Assembly (NCBI GenBank): GCA_016191845.1
Contig: JACPVF010000005.1
Span: 124,001 to 188,000 of the forward strand
Source: Chloroflexota bacterium
GTDB taxonomy: Bacteria > Chloroflexota > Anaerolineae > Anaerolineales > Villigracilaceae
Reading direction: 5' to 3'
Length of the DNA: 64,000 nucleotides
The translations under genes and the position numbers were made by a program. The notes under the pieces are model-generated. The model had not been told where the DNA came from, did not search any database, and saw only the letters and a list, made by a program, of their open reading frames with translations. The first letter of the stretch is position 1. The number at the start of each line of letters is the position of its first letter. Of this stretch, positions 55,543-64,000 are shown piece by piece.

Positions 55543-55580
55543 AGCAAGTCCCCGCCATATGGCGGGGACTTGCTCTATTC
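55543..55580. terminator. Bidirectional terminator between plsY and the MBL-fold gene
   Basis: AGCAAGTCCCCGCC and GGCGGGGACTTGCT (55543-55574) form a perfect 14-bp stem with an ATAT loop; TTTTGGG follows on the minus strand. Confidence 0.85.
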
Positions 55581-56417
55581 TTCGTCCTCTTCATCCTGCA
55601 TTTGAGAGACTAATACCTTCAGATTGCGCTCGTGCAGGGTTTGAGCCAGACCGCCGAGGTATACGCGACTCTTACCGCATTCCTCGATGCGGACCGTCTC
55701 AAGGAACTCCTCGGGCGCTCGCCGACGAGCGGCGGTCTTGGCGGCCTTGCGGATGGCGGCCAGGTAGTTCAGGTTCTCCTTTACGGCTGCATCGATCTCG
55801 CCGCGCAGGATAATGTCGCCGTGACCTTGGATGATATTCTCCAGGCCCATGCGGCCGATCTTCTTGATGGCGGCCACGTTCTCATCGAGGTTCCCATCCA
55901 CCACGTAGGGCAGGGGCATGAAGGCGTCGCCCGCAAAGAGCACGCGATCCTCTTCCACCAGCACGCTGATGCCGTCCTCACTATGCCCCGTGGCAGGCGA
56001 AAGGATCAGGTTCTTCTTGCCCACGCGCAGGGTGAACTCACCCGAGGCAAAGGTGATGTGCGGCAGGACGATCTTCACCTGACGCAACAGGGGATTCTGG
56101 CGGCGGGCCGCCTCCAACGATGGCTTGCCGCGCGTTTCGAGCAGTTCGCGGCAGCGCGAATGCGCAATGACGGTCGCGCCGGGGAAGAAACAATTGCCCC
56201 AGGCGTGGTCCGCATGATGGTGGGTGTTGATCACATATCGGACGGGAACGCCCAATTCGTGCTCGATGAACTCCCGCATCCCCACCGTTTCTTCGGGCAG
56301 GGCCAGTGTGTCGATGACCACCGCCCACTGCGGCCCCGCCACCACTCCCGCCGTCACTTGCGCATAGACTTCACTCTGAAACCAAAACACATTTTCCGAA
56401 ACTCGTTCTCGGTGCAT
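55575..56417 (-). CDS. Metallo-beta-lactamase fold hydrolase
   Basis: The 280-residue protein shows the di-metal site of the MBL superfamily: THHHADH (about 65-71), a further His in SPATGHSEDG, the bridging Asp in LFAGDAFMPLPY and GHGDIILRG near the C-terminus. A family such as glyoxalase II-like, flavodiiron-type or cyclase/dehydrase MBL enzymes cannot be told apart from sequence alone. No signal peptide is seen. The last residues are acidic (QMQDEEDEE). Monocistronic and divergent from the receiver/roadblock gene. Confidence 0.88.
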   Translation of the reverse strand: MHRERVSENVFWFQSEVYAQVTAGVVAGPQWAVVIDTLALPEETVGMREFIEHELGVPVRYVINTHHHADHAWGNCFFPGATVIAHSRCRELLETRGKPSLEAARRQNPLLRQVKIVLPHITFASGEFTLRVGKKNLILSPATGHSEDGISVLVEEDRVLFAGDAFMPLPYVVDGNLDENVAAIKKIGRMGLENIIQGHGDIILRGEIDAAVKENLNYLAAIRKAAKTAARRRAPEEFLETVRIEECGKSRVYLGGLAQTLHERNLKVLVSQMQDEEDEE

Positions 56418-56578
56418 ACGATATCCCTGAAAGAAATTTTTCTATTGATAGCACAGGTGAAGGTTAAAAGTCAAGTTGTATGGACAAATTTGCTCTGGCG
56501 CCGACTTTCAGGCGGGATTTACCTCGATTTATTCTTATTCCCTTCCATATGTGTTTCCTTGCATTTCGGACCTCTGGC

Positions 56579-56607
56579 TTGCCTCTCCCCTTTGACCGTG
56601 ATACACT
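56579..56607 (+). promoter_or_regulatory. Promoter of the receiver-roadblock-TnpA fusion gene
   Basis: TTGCCT (56579-56584) and TACACT (56602-56607) are 17 bases apart. The start codon at 56615 is only seven bases after the -10, so the transcript is probably leaderless. Confidence 0.55.
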
Positions 56608-56614
56608 TTGTAGG

Positions 56615-58243
56615 ATGAATGGCGATTTGCTTGTCGTTACCCCTGTCCCCGCAATCGCGGACGCCATCCGCCAAAACCTGCAGGAGACGGGACCCTATCG
56701 GATTCACATCGTCAACAACAAGGCGGCGGCGGTTGTCAAAGCCGATGAATTTGCCATCGAGCTGGCCATCCTCGACCTCGACCTGGGGGAAACCTGGGTA
56801 TTGGAAATTGGCCAATCGCTGCGGACCATCACCCCGCGCATCAAGATCATCGTCCTCTGTCAGGAGCAGATCCCGCCTTCCCTTGAAGCCATTCGCCCAT
56901 GGACCTTGCTGCGTAAACCATTCTATGTCAAGGATTTACTCCATACTTTAAAGAATACCGCTGGAGAATCTGTGGACACGAACACCTCCACCATCCCGTG
57001 GCTGCAAGACGTTTCGGTTGCGGCCCAACACCTTACCCGCCTCACGCTCGAGAGTTCCGCGCAGGCCGCCCTCATTACCCGTAAGAATGACCTATGGGCC
57101 TATGCGGGCGGACTCTCGCAGAGTGCGGGCAAGGAAGTGGCCCAGACCGTCACCCGCAACTGGGATGGACAGAAGGGCAGCGACCTGCTGCGCTTCATCC
57201 GCCTGGAAAGCACGCGCGCCGAGCACATGCTCTACGCCACCCGCCTTGCCCCCGACGTGGTGCTGGCCCTGGTCTTTGACGCGGAGACTCCCTTCAGTAC
57301 CATCCGCTCCCAGGCCAATCAGCTGATTAACACCATCGGTGTCGAAAAAGGCGACAGCCGCCCCGTCCCTTCGCATCCTGCGGCTAAGGCTGCCCTGGCT
57401 GCCGAAGCGACTCAGGAGGAGGCGGAAGAAGAAGACGGCCTGGCTGTCCCGCCAATCGCCGACATCCTCAAGAGCGTGCCGCTCCCCAACCCACCCAAGT
57501 CGCTCAAAGCGGATCCCAACCTGCCTCCCACACCCGTAGATTATCCCTACTCAACCACCGCCGAGACCCGCCAGTCGACATCGCTTTCCAATGTCGGCCT
57601 GTTCAGCCGCGAGTCCTCGCCGGCTGTCCCATTGGATGGCTTGGTGATGAACAACATGTCTCTCGATGAGACCATGCCCTCGCAGGCCACGCTCAGCGAA
57701 CTGGATGTCACCGCGCCTTCCAAACCCAAGGCGCGGCCTGAGACGCCCATTGCGCGCCCAAGGCCTGGCGAGCTGGCTGAGACCCGTCCCAGCCCGACGA
57801 CCGAGGCTGCTCGTCGCATCACGATGGAACCCATCACCGCGGGCCTGTATCACCTGACGTACGCCTGCCTGCTCGTGCCGCGCTTTTCATCCCATTACCT
57901 GACCGGTGATTTGGCTGACCGTCTCGCAGAGTGGCTCCCTGCCATTTGTGTGGCCTTTGGCTGGCGGCTGGAGTATCAGGCTGTGCGGCCCGAGTATCTG
58001 CAATGGGTGGTGAACGTCCAGCCCAACACCTCGCCTGGTTACCTGATGCGTGTCATGCGCCAGCAGACCTCCGAGAAGATCTTCGGTGATTTCCCGCGCC
58101 TTAAAAAGGAAAATCCCTCGGGTGATTTCTGGGCTCCGGGCTACCTTATTATGGGCGGCACCCAGCCGCACCCGCCGCAACTGGTGCGCGATTACATCAA
58201 ACAGACGCGCGAACGCCAGGGCATTTCCACTCCGCGAAAATAG
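56615..58243 (+). CDS. Receiver-like/roadblock-like protein with a degenerate IS200-type (Y1) transposase domain
   Basis: The 542-residue protein has three parts. Residues 1-110 are receiver-like (LLVVTPVPAIADAIRQNL, LAILDLDLGETWVLEI, LLRKPFYVKDLL). Residues about 125-240 resemble a roadblock/LC7 domain (SAQAALITRKNDLWAYAGGL, LALVFDAETPF). A Pro/Ser/Thr-rich disordered stretch runs to about 400. Residues 407-536 align with IS200/IS605 TnpA: YHLTYACLLVPRF, PEYLQWVVNV where PDHVHLLV is expected, SPGYLMRVMRQQTSEKIFGD, DFWAPGYLIMGG and VRDYIKQT. The HUH His pair is replaced (Tyr461, Gln463) while the Tyr (527) remains 64 residues later, against 61 in IS608 TnpA. I start at 56615, not further upstream, because a promoter sits there. 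Confidence 0.78.
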   Translation: MNGDLLVVTPVPAIADAIRQNLQETGPYRIHIVNNKAAAVVKADEFAIELAILDLDLGETWVLEIGQSLRTITPRIKIIVLCQEQIPPSLEAIRPWTLLRKPFYVKDLLHTLKNTAGESVDTNTSTIPWLQDVSVAAQHLTRLTLESSAQAALITRKNDLWAYAGGLSQSAGKEVAQTVTRNWDGQKGSDLLRFIRLESTRAEHMLYATRLAPDVVLALVFDAETPFSTIRSQANQLINTIGVEKGDSRPVPSHPAAKAALAAEATQEEAEEEDGLAVPPIADILKSVPLPNPPKSLKADPNLPPTPVDYPYSTTAETRQSTSLSNVGLFSRESSPAVPLDGLVMNNMSLDETMPSQATLSELDVTAPSKPKARPETPIARPRPGELAETRPSPTTEAARRITMEPITAGLYHLTYACLLVPRFSSHYLTGDLADRLAEWLPAICVAFGWRLEYQAVRPEYLQWVVNVQPNTSPGYLMRVMRQQTSEKIFGDFPRLKKENPSGDFWAPGYLIMGGTQPHPPQLVRDYIKQTRERQGISTPRK

Positions 58244-58260
58244 GCCGTCGGCCTCTCTGG

Positions 58261-58300
58261 AGCGCAGAGACCGCTAGAAGCGCTCTGCGCTTTTATTTTA
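58261..58300 (+). terminator. Terminator after the fusion gene
   Basis: AGCGCAGAG (58261-58269) pairs with CTCTGCGCT (58283-58291), followed by TTTATTTTATT. Confidence 0.85.
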
Positions 58301-58318
58301 TTGGACCCACTCAAACCT

Positions 58319-61120
58319 ATGCCTCCCACACTCTATCTGATCGACGGCCACGCGCTGGCCTACCGCATGTACTTTGCCCTGACCGCTGGCGGATCGAGCC
58401 AGCGCTGGCAGACCTCCAAAGGTGAACCGACCGCGGGTATCTACGGCTTTGCGCGCGAATTGCTGCGCATCCTCGAACAGGAAAAACCCGATTACCTGGC
58501 GGTGGCCTTCGACACTGGCAAAACCTTCCGCGACGAGATCTTCCCCGAGTACAAAGGCACGCGCGCCAAGATGCCCGATGACCTGCGTCCGCAGATCGAG
58601 CGCATCCGCGAGATGGTGGATGCCTTCAACATTCCGCGTCTCGAAATGGAAGGTTACGAAGCGGATGACGTGCTCGGCTCGGTGGCGAAGATCGCCGCCG
58701 AACAGGGATTGGGCATCAAGATCATCACGGGCGACCGCGACCTGTTGCAACTGGTCAACGAGCGTACCGTGGTCTACCTGGCGGGCGATGACAAGAATTA
58801 CATCACAACCGAGGATGTGCTCAAGAGCAAGTTCGCGGTCCGCCCCGACCAGGTGGTGGACTACAAGGCGTTGGTTGGTGACACCTCCGACAATATCCCC
58901 GGCGTGCCGGGCATCGGCGAGAAGACCGCCAACAACCTGCTGGCAAAGTTCGACACGCTCGACAATATCTACGCCCACCTCGACGAAGTGGAAAACCGTT
59001 GGCGGACCAAGCTGGAAGCGGGCAAGGACTCAGCGTACATGAGCCGCGACCTGGCGACCATCCGCACCGACCTGCCGATTAAACTGGATTTGGAACAGGC
59101 CCATGCCGAACACTACGATCCAGCGGTGATCTCAGCCTTCTTTGAGCAGCTCGAATTCCGCACGTTGATCAAGACGCTCGACCGCCTTTCAGGGAAGGAA
59201 GCGCCCGCCCAAGGGACGTCCACGCCCGTGGCCTATAAAAAAGACCAGCAGATTTCGATGTTTGCGAATGAGCCGCAGGCGGTGTATGCCGCGCCGACGG
59301 CCAGCCGAATCGAGGTGCGGATCATCGACAACGCGGAAAGCCTGTCGGCGCTGGCGGCGGAATTGGCCAAGGCGGAAGTCATCGCCTTCGACACGGAGAC
59401 CACTTCCACGTCTGAGATGGAGGCGGAGATCGTCGGCATTTCACTGGCGATCCACGCGGGGCAGGGCATCTACATCCCTGTTGGACATGTCGCCGGTCCG
59501 AACCTGCCGCTGGCGGATGTGATCGAGGCGCTGCGCGGCCCGATGACGAATCCGAAGATCGGCAAGGTGGCGCACAACGCCAAGTATGATTACATCGTGC
59601 TGGCGCGGCACGGCCTGGCTGTGACGCCCATCACCTTCGACACGATGATCGCGGAATTCGTCGTCGACCCGTCCTCGCGGCACCTGGGATTGAAGAATCT
59701 GTCCGAGGTGCGCCTGGGCGAGGAGATGACTCATATCGAGGCGCTGATCGGCACGGGCAAGAAGCAGATCAGCATGGCCGAGGTGCCCGTGGAGGCCGCC
59801 GCCGCATACGCCGCCGCTGACGCCGAAACGACCCTGCGCCTGATGCCAATCCTGCAAAAGGAACTGGCCCGCGTGGACGGCTTGAAAATCATGGACGAGA
59901 TCGAGATGCCGCTGATCTCGGTGCTGGCCGAGATGGAGATGAGCGGCGTGCTGCTCGACCTGCCCTTCTTCGCCGGGATGGCGACCGAATTGCAGGGACG
60001 CATGGCTGGGATCGAGAAGCGCGTCTTCGAGCTGGTCGGCAAACCCTTCAATATCAATTCGACCCAGCAGCTCTCGGACGTGCTGTTCGTGCATCTGGGG
60101 TTGCTGCCGCCCGATCGTGGGCGGAAAACCGCCAGCGGAAAATACTCCACCTCGGCGGACGTGCTCGAGGCCCTGCGCGGAAAACATCCCGTGGTGGACC
60201 TGGTGCTGGAACATCGCGAGCTTTCGAAGTTGAAGTCCACCTACGTGGACGCGCTGCCCGCCGCCGTCGACTCGAAGACGGGCCGCGTACACACCTCCTA
60301 CAGCCAGACGGGCGCGGTGACGGGGCGGCTTTCTTCGTCGAACCCAAACCTGCAGAACATCCCGATCCGCACCGAGGAAGGCCGTCGTGTGCGCAATGGT
60401 TTCATCGCAGCCAAGGGCAACGTGCTGCTCTCAGTGGATTACTCGCAGATCGAGTTGCGCATCGTGGCGCATATGGCGGGCGACGAAAGCATGCTGGCCG
60501 CCTTCCGCGCAGGACAGGACATTCACGCCACGACCGCCGCCGCCGTGCACGGCATCCCGCTCGAGCAGGTCACCAAGGACATGCGCCGCCACGCCAAGGC
60601 CATCAACTTCGGCCTGATCTATGGCATGTCGGCCTTCGGCCTGACCCGTTCCACCGACCTGACCCTGGCCGAGGCCGAGGACTTCGTCAAGGCGTACTTC
60701 CGCCAGTTCCCCGGTGTGAAGAAATATCTGGACGGAATCCGCGACCTGGCGGCAAAGCAGGGCTACGTCGAGACCCTGCTCGGGCGGCGGCGTTACTTCC
60801 CCGCCTTGCAGGGCAGCCTCAACGTCCAGTTAAAGAATCGCGAAGAGCGCGAGGCCATCAACGCCCCCATCCAGGGCACGGCGGCGGACATTATGAAGAT
60901 CGCCATGCTGAAGATTCCCGACGCGCTGGCGAAGGCCAAACTCCGCGGACGGATGCTCCTGCAGGTGCACGATGAGCTCGTGCTGGAATGCCCCAAAGAG
61001 GAGATCGAGCAGACCGCCCGTGTGGTGCAGGAGACCATGTCTTCGGCGTACCCGCTCAGCATCCCGCTCTCGACCGAGGCGCGCTATGGCGCCCGCTGGG
61101 GTGAGATGACGGTACTGTAA
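58319..61120 (+). CDS. polA: DNA polymerase I with 5'-nuclease and intact proofreading domain
   Basis: The 933-residue protein has the full Pol I layout. The 5'-nuclease domain (1-300: LYLIDGHALAYRMYF, GYEADDVLGSVA, GDRDLLQL, GDTSDNIPGVPGIGEKTA) is followed by a DEDD 3'-5' exonuclease (about 340-520) whose acidic residues appear intact (FDTETTS, HNAKYDYIV, AAADAETTLRL). The polymerase domain has DYSQIELRIVAHMAGD (motif A), AKAINFGLIYGMSAFG (motif B) and QVHDELVLE (motif C). It replaces RNA primers and fills gaps. The ATG at 58319 fits the family start; a TTG six codons upstream is discounted. Confidence 0.96.
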   Translation: MPPTLYLIDGHALAYRMYFALTAGGSSQRWQTSKGEPTAGIYGFARELLRILEQEKPDYLAVAFDTGKTFRDEIFPEYKGTRAKMPDDLRPQIERIREMVDAFNIPRLEMEGYEADDVLGSVAKIAAEQGLGIKIITGDRDLLQLVNERTVVYLAGDDKNYITTEDVLKSKFAVRPDQVVDYKALVGDTSDNIPGVPGIGEKTANNLLAKFDTLDNIYAHLDEVENRWRTKLEAGKDSAYMSRDLATIRTDLPIKLDLEQAHAEHYDPAVISAFFEQLEFRTLIKTLDRLSGKEAPAQGTSTPVAYKKDQQISMFANEPQAVYAAPTASRIEVRIIDNAESLSALAAELAKAEVIAFDTETTSTSEMEAEIVGISLAIHAGQGIYIPVGHVAGPNLPLADVIEALRGPMTNPKIGKVAHNAKYDYIVLARHGLAVTPITFDTMIAEFVVDPSSRHLGLKNLSEVRLGEEMTHIEALIGTGKKQISMAEVPVEAAAAYAAADAETTLRLMPILQKELARVDGLKIMDEIEMPLISVLAEMEMSGVLLDLPFFAGMATELQGRMAGIEKRVFELVGKPFNINSTQQLSDVLFVHLGLLPPDRGRKTASGKYSTSADVLEALRGKHPVVDLVLEHRELSKLKSTYVDALPAAVDSKTGRVHTSYSQTGAVTGRLSSSNPNLQNIPIRTEEGRRVRNGFIAAKGNVLLSVDYSQIELRIVAHMAGDESMLAAFRAGQDIHATTAAAVHGIPLEQVTKDMRRHAKAINFGLIYGMSAFGLTRSTDLTLAEAEDFVKAYFRQFPGVKKYLDGIRDLAAKQGYVETLLGRRRYFPALQGSLNVQLKNREEREAINAPIQGTAADIMKIAMLKIPDALAKAKLRGRMLLQVHDELVLECPKEEIEQTARVVQETMSSAYPLSIPLSTEARYGARWGEMTVL

Positions 61121-61126
61121 GTCGAA

Positions 61127-61155
61127 TTGGCAATTCGAGATACTAAAGATAAAAT
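61127..61155 (+). promoter_or_regulatory. Promoter of the TPR gene
   Basis: TTGGCA (61127-61132) and TAAAAT (61150-61155) are 17 bases apart, starting 7 bases after the polA stop, with a leader of about 40 bases. Confidence 0.6.
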
Positions 61156-61201
61156 ATCCCTGTCGTATTTGCACCCTTTGAAGAAACGGTAGACAAACGG
61201 T

Positions 61202-63517
61202 ATGCCTGGACGAGAAGACGTTTTTCAGAAAGCCATGAATGAGGGCCACTCGGCCGCCTGGGACCAGGAGTGGGACAAGGCCATTAGCTCCTACCGCAAG
61301 GCGTTGGAGGAATTCCCCGACCAGCCCAAGGCGCTCAACAGCCTGGGGCTGGCACTCTATCAGGTGGGGCAGTTCGAAGAGGCGCTGCAGACATATCAAT
61401 ACGTTGCCAGGCTCTCGCCCAACGACCCCGTTCCGTTCGAGAAGGTGGCCCAACTCTCCGAGCGCCTCGGCGACCTGCGGATGGCCGTCGAGGCGGCCAT
61501 GCGTGCCGCCGACCTGTTCCTCAGTCAGCGCGACGTGGACAAGGCCCTCGAAAACTGGGTGCGTGTCACCACGCTCAATCCTGAGCAGGCCGCCGCGCAT
61601 TCGCGCCTGGCGCTCGTCCACGAAAAATTGGGTCATACCCAGCAGGCCGTCACTGAATACCTGGCCATTGCCAGCATCTTTCAACGCGCGGGCAATGCCG
61701 AGAAGACGCAGGAGATGGTGGATAAGGCCCTGCAACTAATGCCCGCCAACCCCGAGGCGCGCCAGGCGCAGACCCTGCTCAAGACGGGACAGTTGCTCCC
61801 CAAGCCGGTGCGGACCAAGGGCGGCACGGGACCCATCCGCATGGCACAGGTCAAGCAGTTGCAGAAACCCAAACAGGCGGAATCAGGCCTGGACCCGATC
61901 GCGGAGGCGCGCCAAAAGGCGTTGTCTCAGCTGGCAGAGATCCTCTTCGAATACTCGGACGAGAGTCCCGCCGCCTCGCAGGAGCGCCGCGGACTGGCTG
62001 CCATCATGCGCGGCACGGGGCAGCTTTCGATGCAGAGCGCCGAGCAGACCAAGGTGGTGTTGCATCTTGGCCAGGCCATCGACGCCCTTTCCCGCAACCA
62101 GGACGCGCAAGCCGCCGAAGAGTTGGACCGCGCCCTCGAAGCAGGATTCAGCCATCCGTCGTTGTACTTCGTGCTGGGCCTGTTACGCTCCAGGGGCGAC
62201 CGTCTCGAAAGTGCCCAGCGCCATCTTCAGCACGCCGTCAAACATAATGATTACAACCTGGCGGCCCGCCTATTGCAGGGACAGATTTTCAGCCGCAAAG
62301 GTCAGACCAAGGAAGCTTCACTCGAATATCTGGAGGCGCTGCGCCTGGCCGATGCGATGGTGGTCCCTGCCGACCAGGCCGACGAGGTCCGCCAGTTATA
62401 CGAGCCGCTGATCGAGACCCAGCAGAACCAGACCGACGAGGAAGCCTGCCGCCGTTTGTGTGATAACGTCAACGGGCTGTTGGCCCGCTCCGACTGGCGC
62501 GACCAGTTGCACAAGTCGCGCGAGCAGATGCCCAAGCAGGAGGGCGGTCTCATGCCCATCGCCGAGGTGTTGATGCAGGCCCAGTCGAGCCAGGTGCTTG
62601 AGTCGATCAACCGCGTGCATCAAATGGCCCGCATGGGATTCCTGCGGCCCGCCATGGCCGAGGCATTCGACGCCGTCCAGCACGCGCCGACCTATCTGCC
62701 GCTCCACACCCTGATCGGTGATTTGTTGATCCAGGAGGGACGTCCGCAGGATGCCATCGTCAAGTTCAGCGTGGTGGCACATGCCTACGGCGTGCGCGGC
62801 GAGGTGGCCCAGGCCACCAAACTGCTGCGACGCGTCATCCAGCTCGCGCCGATGGACCTCTCCGCCCGAACGCGTCTCATCGACCAACTCGTGGCGCGCG
62901 GCATGGTGGACGACGCCATCAACGAATATCTCGAACTGGCCGACATCCACTATCGTTTGGCCGAACTGGACCTGGCCCGCAAGACCTACACCACCGCCCT
63001 GCGCGTGGTCCAGCAGTCGAACGCCGACCGCGCCTGGAATGTTCACATCCTGCAGCGCATGGCCGACATCGACATGCAGCGCCTGAACTGGAAACAGGCC
63101 CTGCGCGTCTTCGAACAGATCCGCACTCTGCGCCCCGATGACGCCAACATCCGCAAGAACCTGGTGGATCTCAACCTGCGCATGGGCCAGGATCAGCAGG
63201 CCATGACCGAGTTGGAAGGCTACATCACCTACCTCGAAAGCAAACACCAGACCGAGCCCATGCTCAAATTCCTCGAGGAGTTGGTGGCGGAGCACGACGA
63301 CCAGCCCTTGCTGCGACGCGCCTGGGCCGAGCAACTCCACCGCGCGGGCCGCACCGACGAGGCCGTCGCGCAACTGGACCTTCTCGGTGAGACCTTCCTC
63401 GGCGTGGGCAAGAAGCGCGAAGCCATGGAAGTCATCCAGAAGATCATTCTGATGAACCCCGCCAATGTGGAAGACTACCGCGCGCTGCTGGAACAGGTCA
63501 GACAGGGAAACGCATAA
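61202..63517 (+). CDS. Large tetratricopeptide-repeat protein
   Basis: The 771-residue protein is almost all TPR-like helix pairs: AISSYRKALEEFPDQPKALN and GLALYQVGQFEEALQTYQYV at the start, LDRALEAGFSHPSLYFVLG in the middle, DAINEYLELADIHYRLAELD and LRVFEQIRTLRPDDANI near the end. A basic linker (about 195-230, TKGGTGPIRMAQVKQ) separates N- and C-terminal repeat blocks. No signal peptide is present, so it is probably a cytoplasmic scaffold; partners are unknown. It follows polA but has its own promoter. Composition matches the genome. Confidence 0.85.
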   Translation: MPGREDVFQKAMNEGHSAAWDQEWDKAISSYRKALEEFPDQPKALNSLGLALYQVGQFEEALQTYQYVARLSPNDPVPFEKVAQLSERLGDLRMAVEAAMRAADLFLSQRDVDKALENWVRVTTLNPEQAAAHSRLALVHEKLGHTQQAVTEYLAIASIFQRAGNAEKTQEMVDKALQLMPANPEARQAQTLLKTGQLLPKPVRTKGGTGPIRMAQVKQLQKPKQAESGLDPIAEARQKALSQLAEILFEYSDESPAASQERRGLAAIMRGTGQLSMQSAEQTKVVLHLGQAIDALSRNQDAQAAEELDRALEAGFSHPSLYFVLGLLRSRGDRLESAQRHLQHAVKHNDYNLAARLLQGQIFSRKGQTKEASLEYLEALRLADAMVVPADQADEVRQLYEPLIETQQNQTDEEACRRLCDNVNGLLARSDWRDQLHKSREQMPKQEGGLMPIAEVLMQAQSSQVLESINRVHQMARMGFLRPAMAEAFDAVQHAPTYLPLHTLIGDLLIQEGRPQDAIVKFSVVAHAYGVRGEVAQATKLLRRVIQLAPMDLSARTRLIDQLVARGMVDDAINEYLELADIHYRLAELDLARKTYTTALRVVQQSNADRAWNVHILQRMADIDMQRLNWKQALRVFEQIRTLRPDDANIRKNLVDLNLRMGQDQQAMTELEGYITYLESKHQTEPMLKFLEELVAEHDDQPLLRRAWAEQLHRAGRTDEAVAQLDLLGETFLGVGKKREAMEVIQKIILMNPANVEDYRALLEQVRQGNA

Positions 63518-63522
63518 ATTAC

Positions 63523-63551
63523 AAAAAGTCCCCGTTCAACGGGGACTTTTT
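63523..63551. terminator. Bidirectional terminator between the TPR gene and the last ORF
   Basis: AAAAAGTCCCCGTT and AACGGGGACTTTTT form a nearly perfect symmetric stem, with T tracts in both directions. Confidence 0.9.
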
Positions 63552-63570
63552 CATTATTGACCCTGTCGCA

Positions 63571-64000
63571 TTATTTTTCTAAAGGAATATCTGCATAAAC
63601 AATAATCTCATCTTCTTTTCCCTGTTTGACTACTGTTCCTCTAATGACCACTCTCAAAAGTACTTTGCTTCCTTCATTTTCTTTTAAGTCGGGGTTGAAA
63701 AAAATCATTTTGTCACTTGAGATGTCATTATTGGATGTAGGCTCAAGTATGATTTGATTTGTGTCAGAATAAATAGCAGTATTTTTTATGGGTATCCATG
63801 TTTCGTTCTGTTTAATAAACAACAATATTGAGTAGTCGGGCTCAAAAATAATGTTATCGCTAGACAAGTTGCGAATGTCTAAGATTACAGGATCTGTAAC
63901 CTTAAAAGTGTTCCACCCTAAGGGCGCTATGATCCTTACTGCCTCACTATTTTTTTGATCAGGCATCGCTATTACAGTACCATTTGGGAGTTGTGCCACT
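63571..64000 (-). CDS. AT-rich protein of unknown function, N-terminus outside the window
   Basis: The minus-strand frame stays open to the window end, so the true start is probably outside; a GTG at 63999 would give 142 residues starting MAQLPNGTVIAM. The visible part is all-beta in appearance (IIAPLGWNTFKVTDPVILDI, IIFEPDYSILLFI, KVLLRVVIRGTVVKQ), like an extracytoplasmic domain following an unseen signal or anchor. Its AT-rich composition stands out from the upstream genes, as with 22901-24567. No family is recognised. Confidence 0.6.
   Translation of the reverse strand, partial: VAQLPNGTVIAMPDQKNSEAVRIIAPLGWNTFKVTDPVILDIRNLSSDNIIFEPDYSILLFIKQNETWIPIKNTAIYSDTNQIILEPTSNNDISSDKMIFFNPDLKENEGSKVLLRVVIRGTVVKQGKEDEIIVYADIPLEK

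Overview
The window reads as chromosomal DNA of a GC-rich monoderm bacterium, most likely an uncultured Chloroflexota of the Anaerolineae type (inference). Grounds: a secreted beta-helix protein ending in three SLH domains, several lipoproteins with Thr/Pro-rich linkers, a NusA with a long acidic/Lys-rich tail, CbiM fused to a PDGLE segment, and a proofreading PolA. I saw no rRNA, tRNA, CRISPR array, prophage or intact insertion sequence.

Layout. 1-4057 (minus): nusA-ylxR-infB translation operon. 4208-7031 (minus): lactate-utilisation type lutA plus a lutB-lutC fusion. 7157-10054: Ser/Thr kinase fused to an FGE-sulfatase domain, then a lipoprotein. 10215-15820: glycogen phosphorylase, a DUF2179 membrane protein with a rhodanese, an M29 aminopeptidase and a Rieske oxygenase. 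15956-19810: a tungsten-enzyme block (radical SAM maturase, two MoaD-like proteins, convergent aldehyde:ferredoxin oxidoreductase). 20034-22181: bi-domain dehydrogenase. 22247-24567: a partly AT-rich accessory patch (TIR protein, DUF433-V4R fusion, orphan membrane-anchored protein). 24651-29772: a probable 4-hydroxyproline catabolic set with an MmyB-like regulator and a hydrolase. 29859-34888: a Nudix, heparinase-like, Nudix, glycosyltransferase and acetyltransferase polysaccharide cluster. 34984-39381: DUF4349 lipoprotein and the SLH beta-helix protein. 39639-42671 (minus): Fur-type regulator with an ECF cobalt/nickel importer. 43580-45524: tryptophan T-box, a 48-aa ORF and trpB2. 45583-50727 (minus): a large PDZ-GAF histidine kinase and a FIST protein. 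50868-53812: gyrB and a membrane protein. 53906-64000: membrane protein, plsY, MBL-fold hydrolase, a receiver/roadblock/degenerate-transposase fusion, polA, a TPR protein and a truncated AT-rich ORF.

Strongest observations. First, the 542-aa protein at 56615-58243 ends in what looks like a domesticated IS200-type TnpA domain: the HUH histidines are replaced but the tyrosine is kept, and the domain sits behind receiver-like and roadblock-like domains. Second, repeat elements appear to lie in frame inside at least three genes (lutBC, the bi-domain dehydrogenase, the glycosyltransferase), with relatives in nearby intergenic DNA. Third, the trpB2 T-box shows both a UGG specifier and a UGGC acceptor-binding bulge, as expected for tRNA-Trp, and carries a second terminator-like hairpin. 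Fourth, a DUF433-V4R fusion lies beside a TIR protein with a repetitive beta-type tail.
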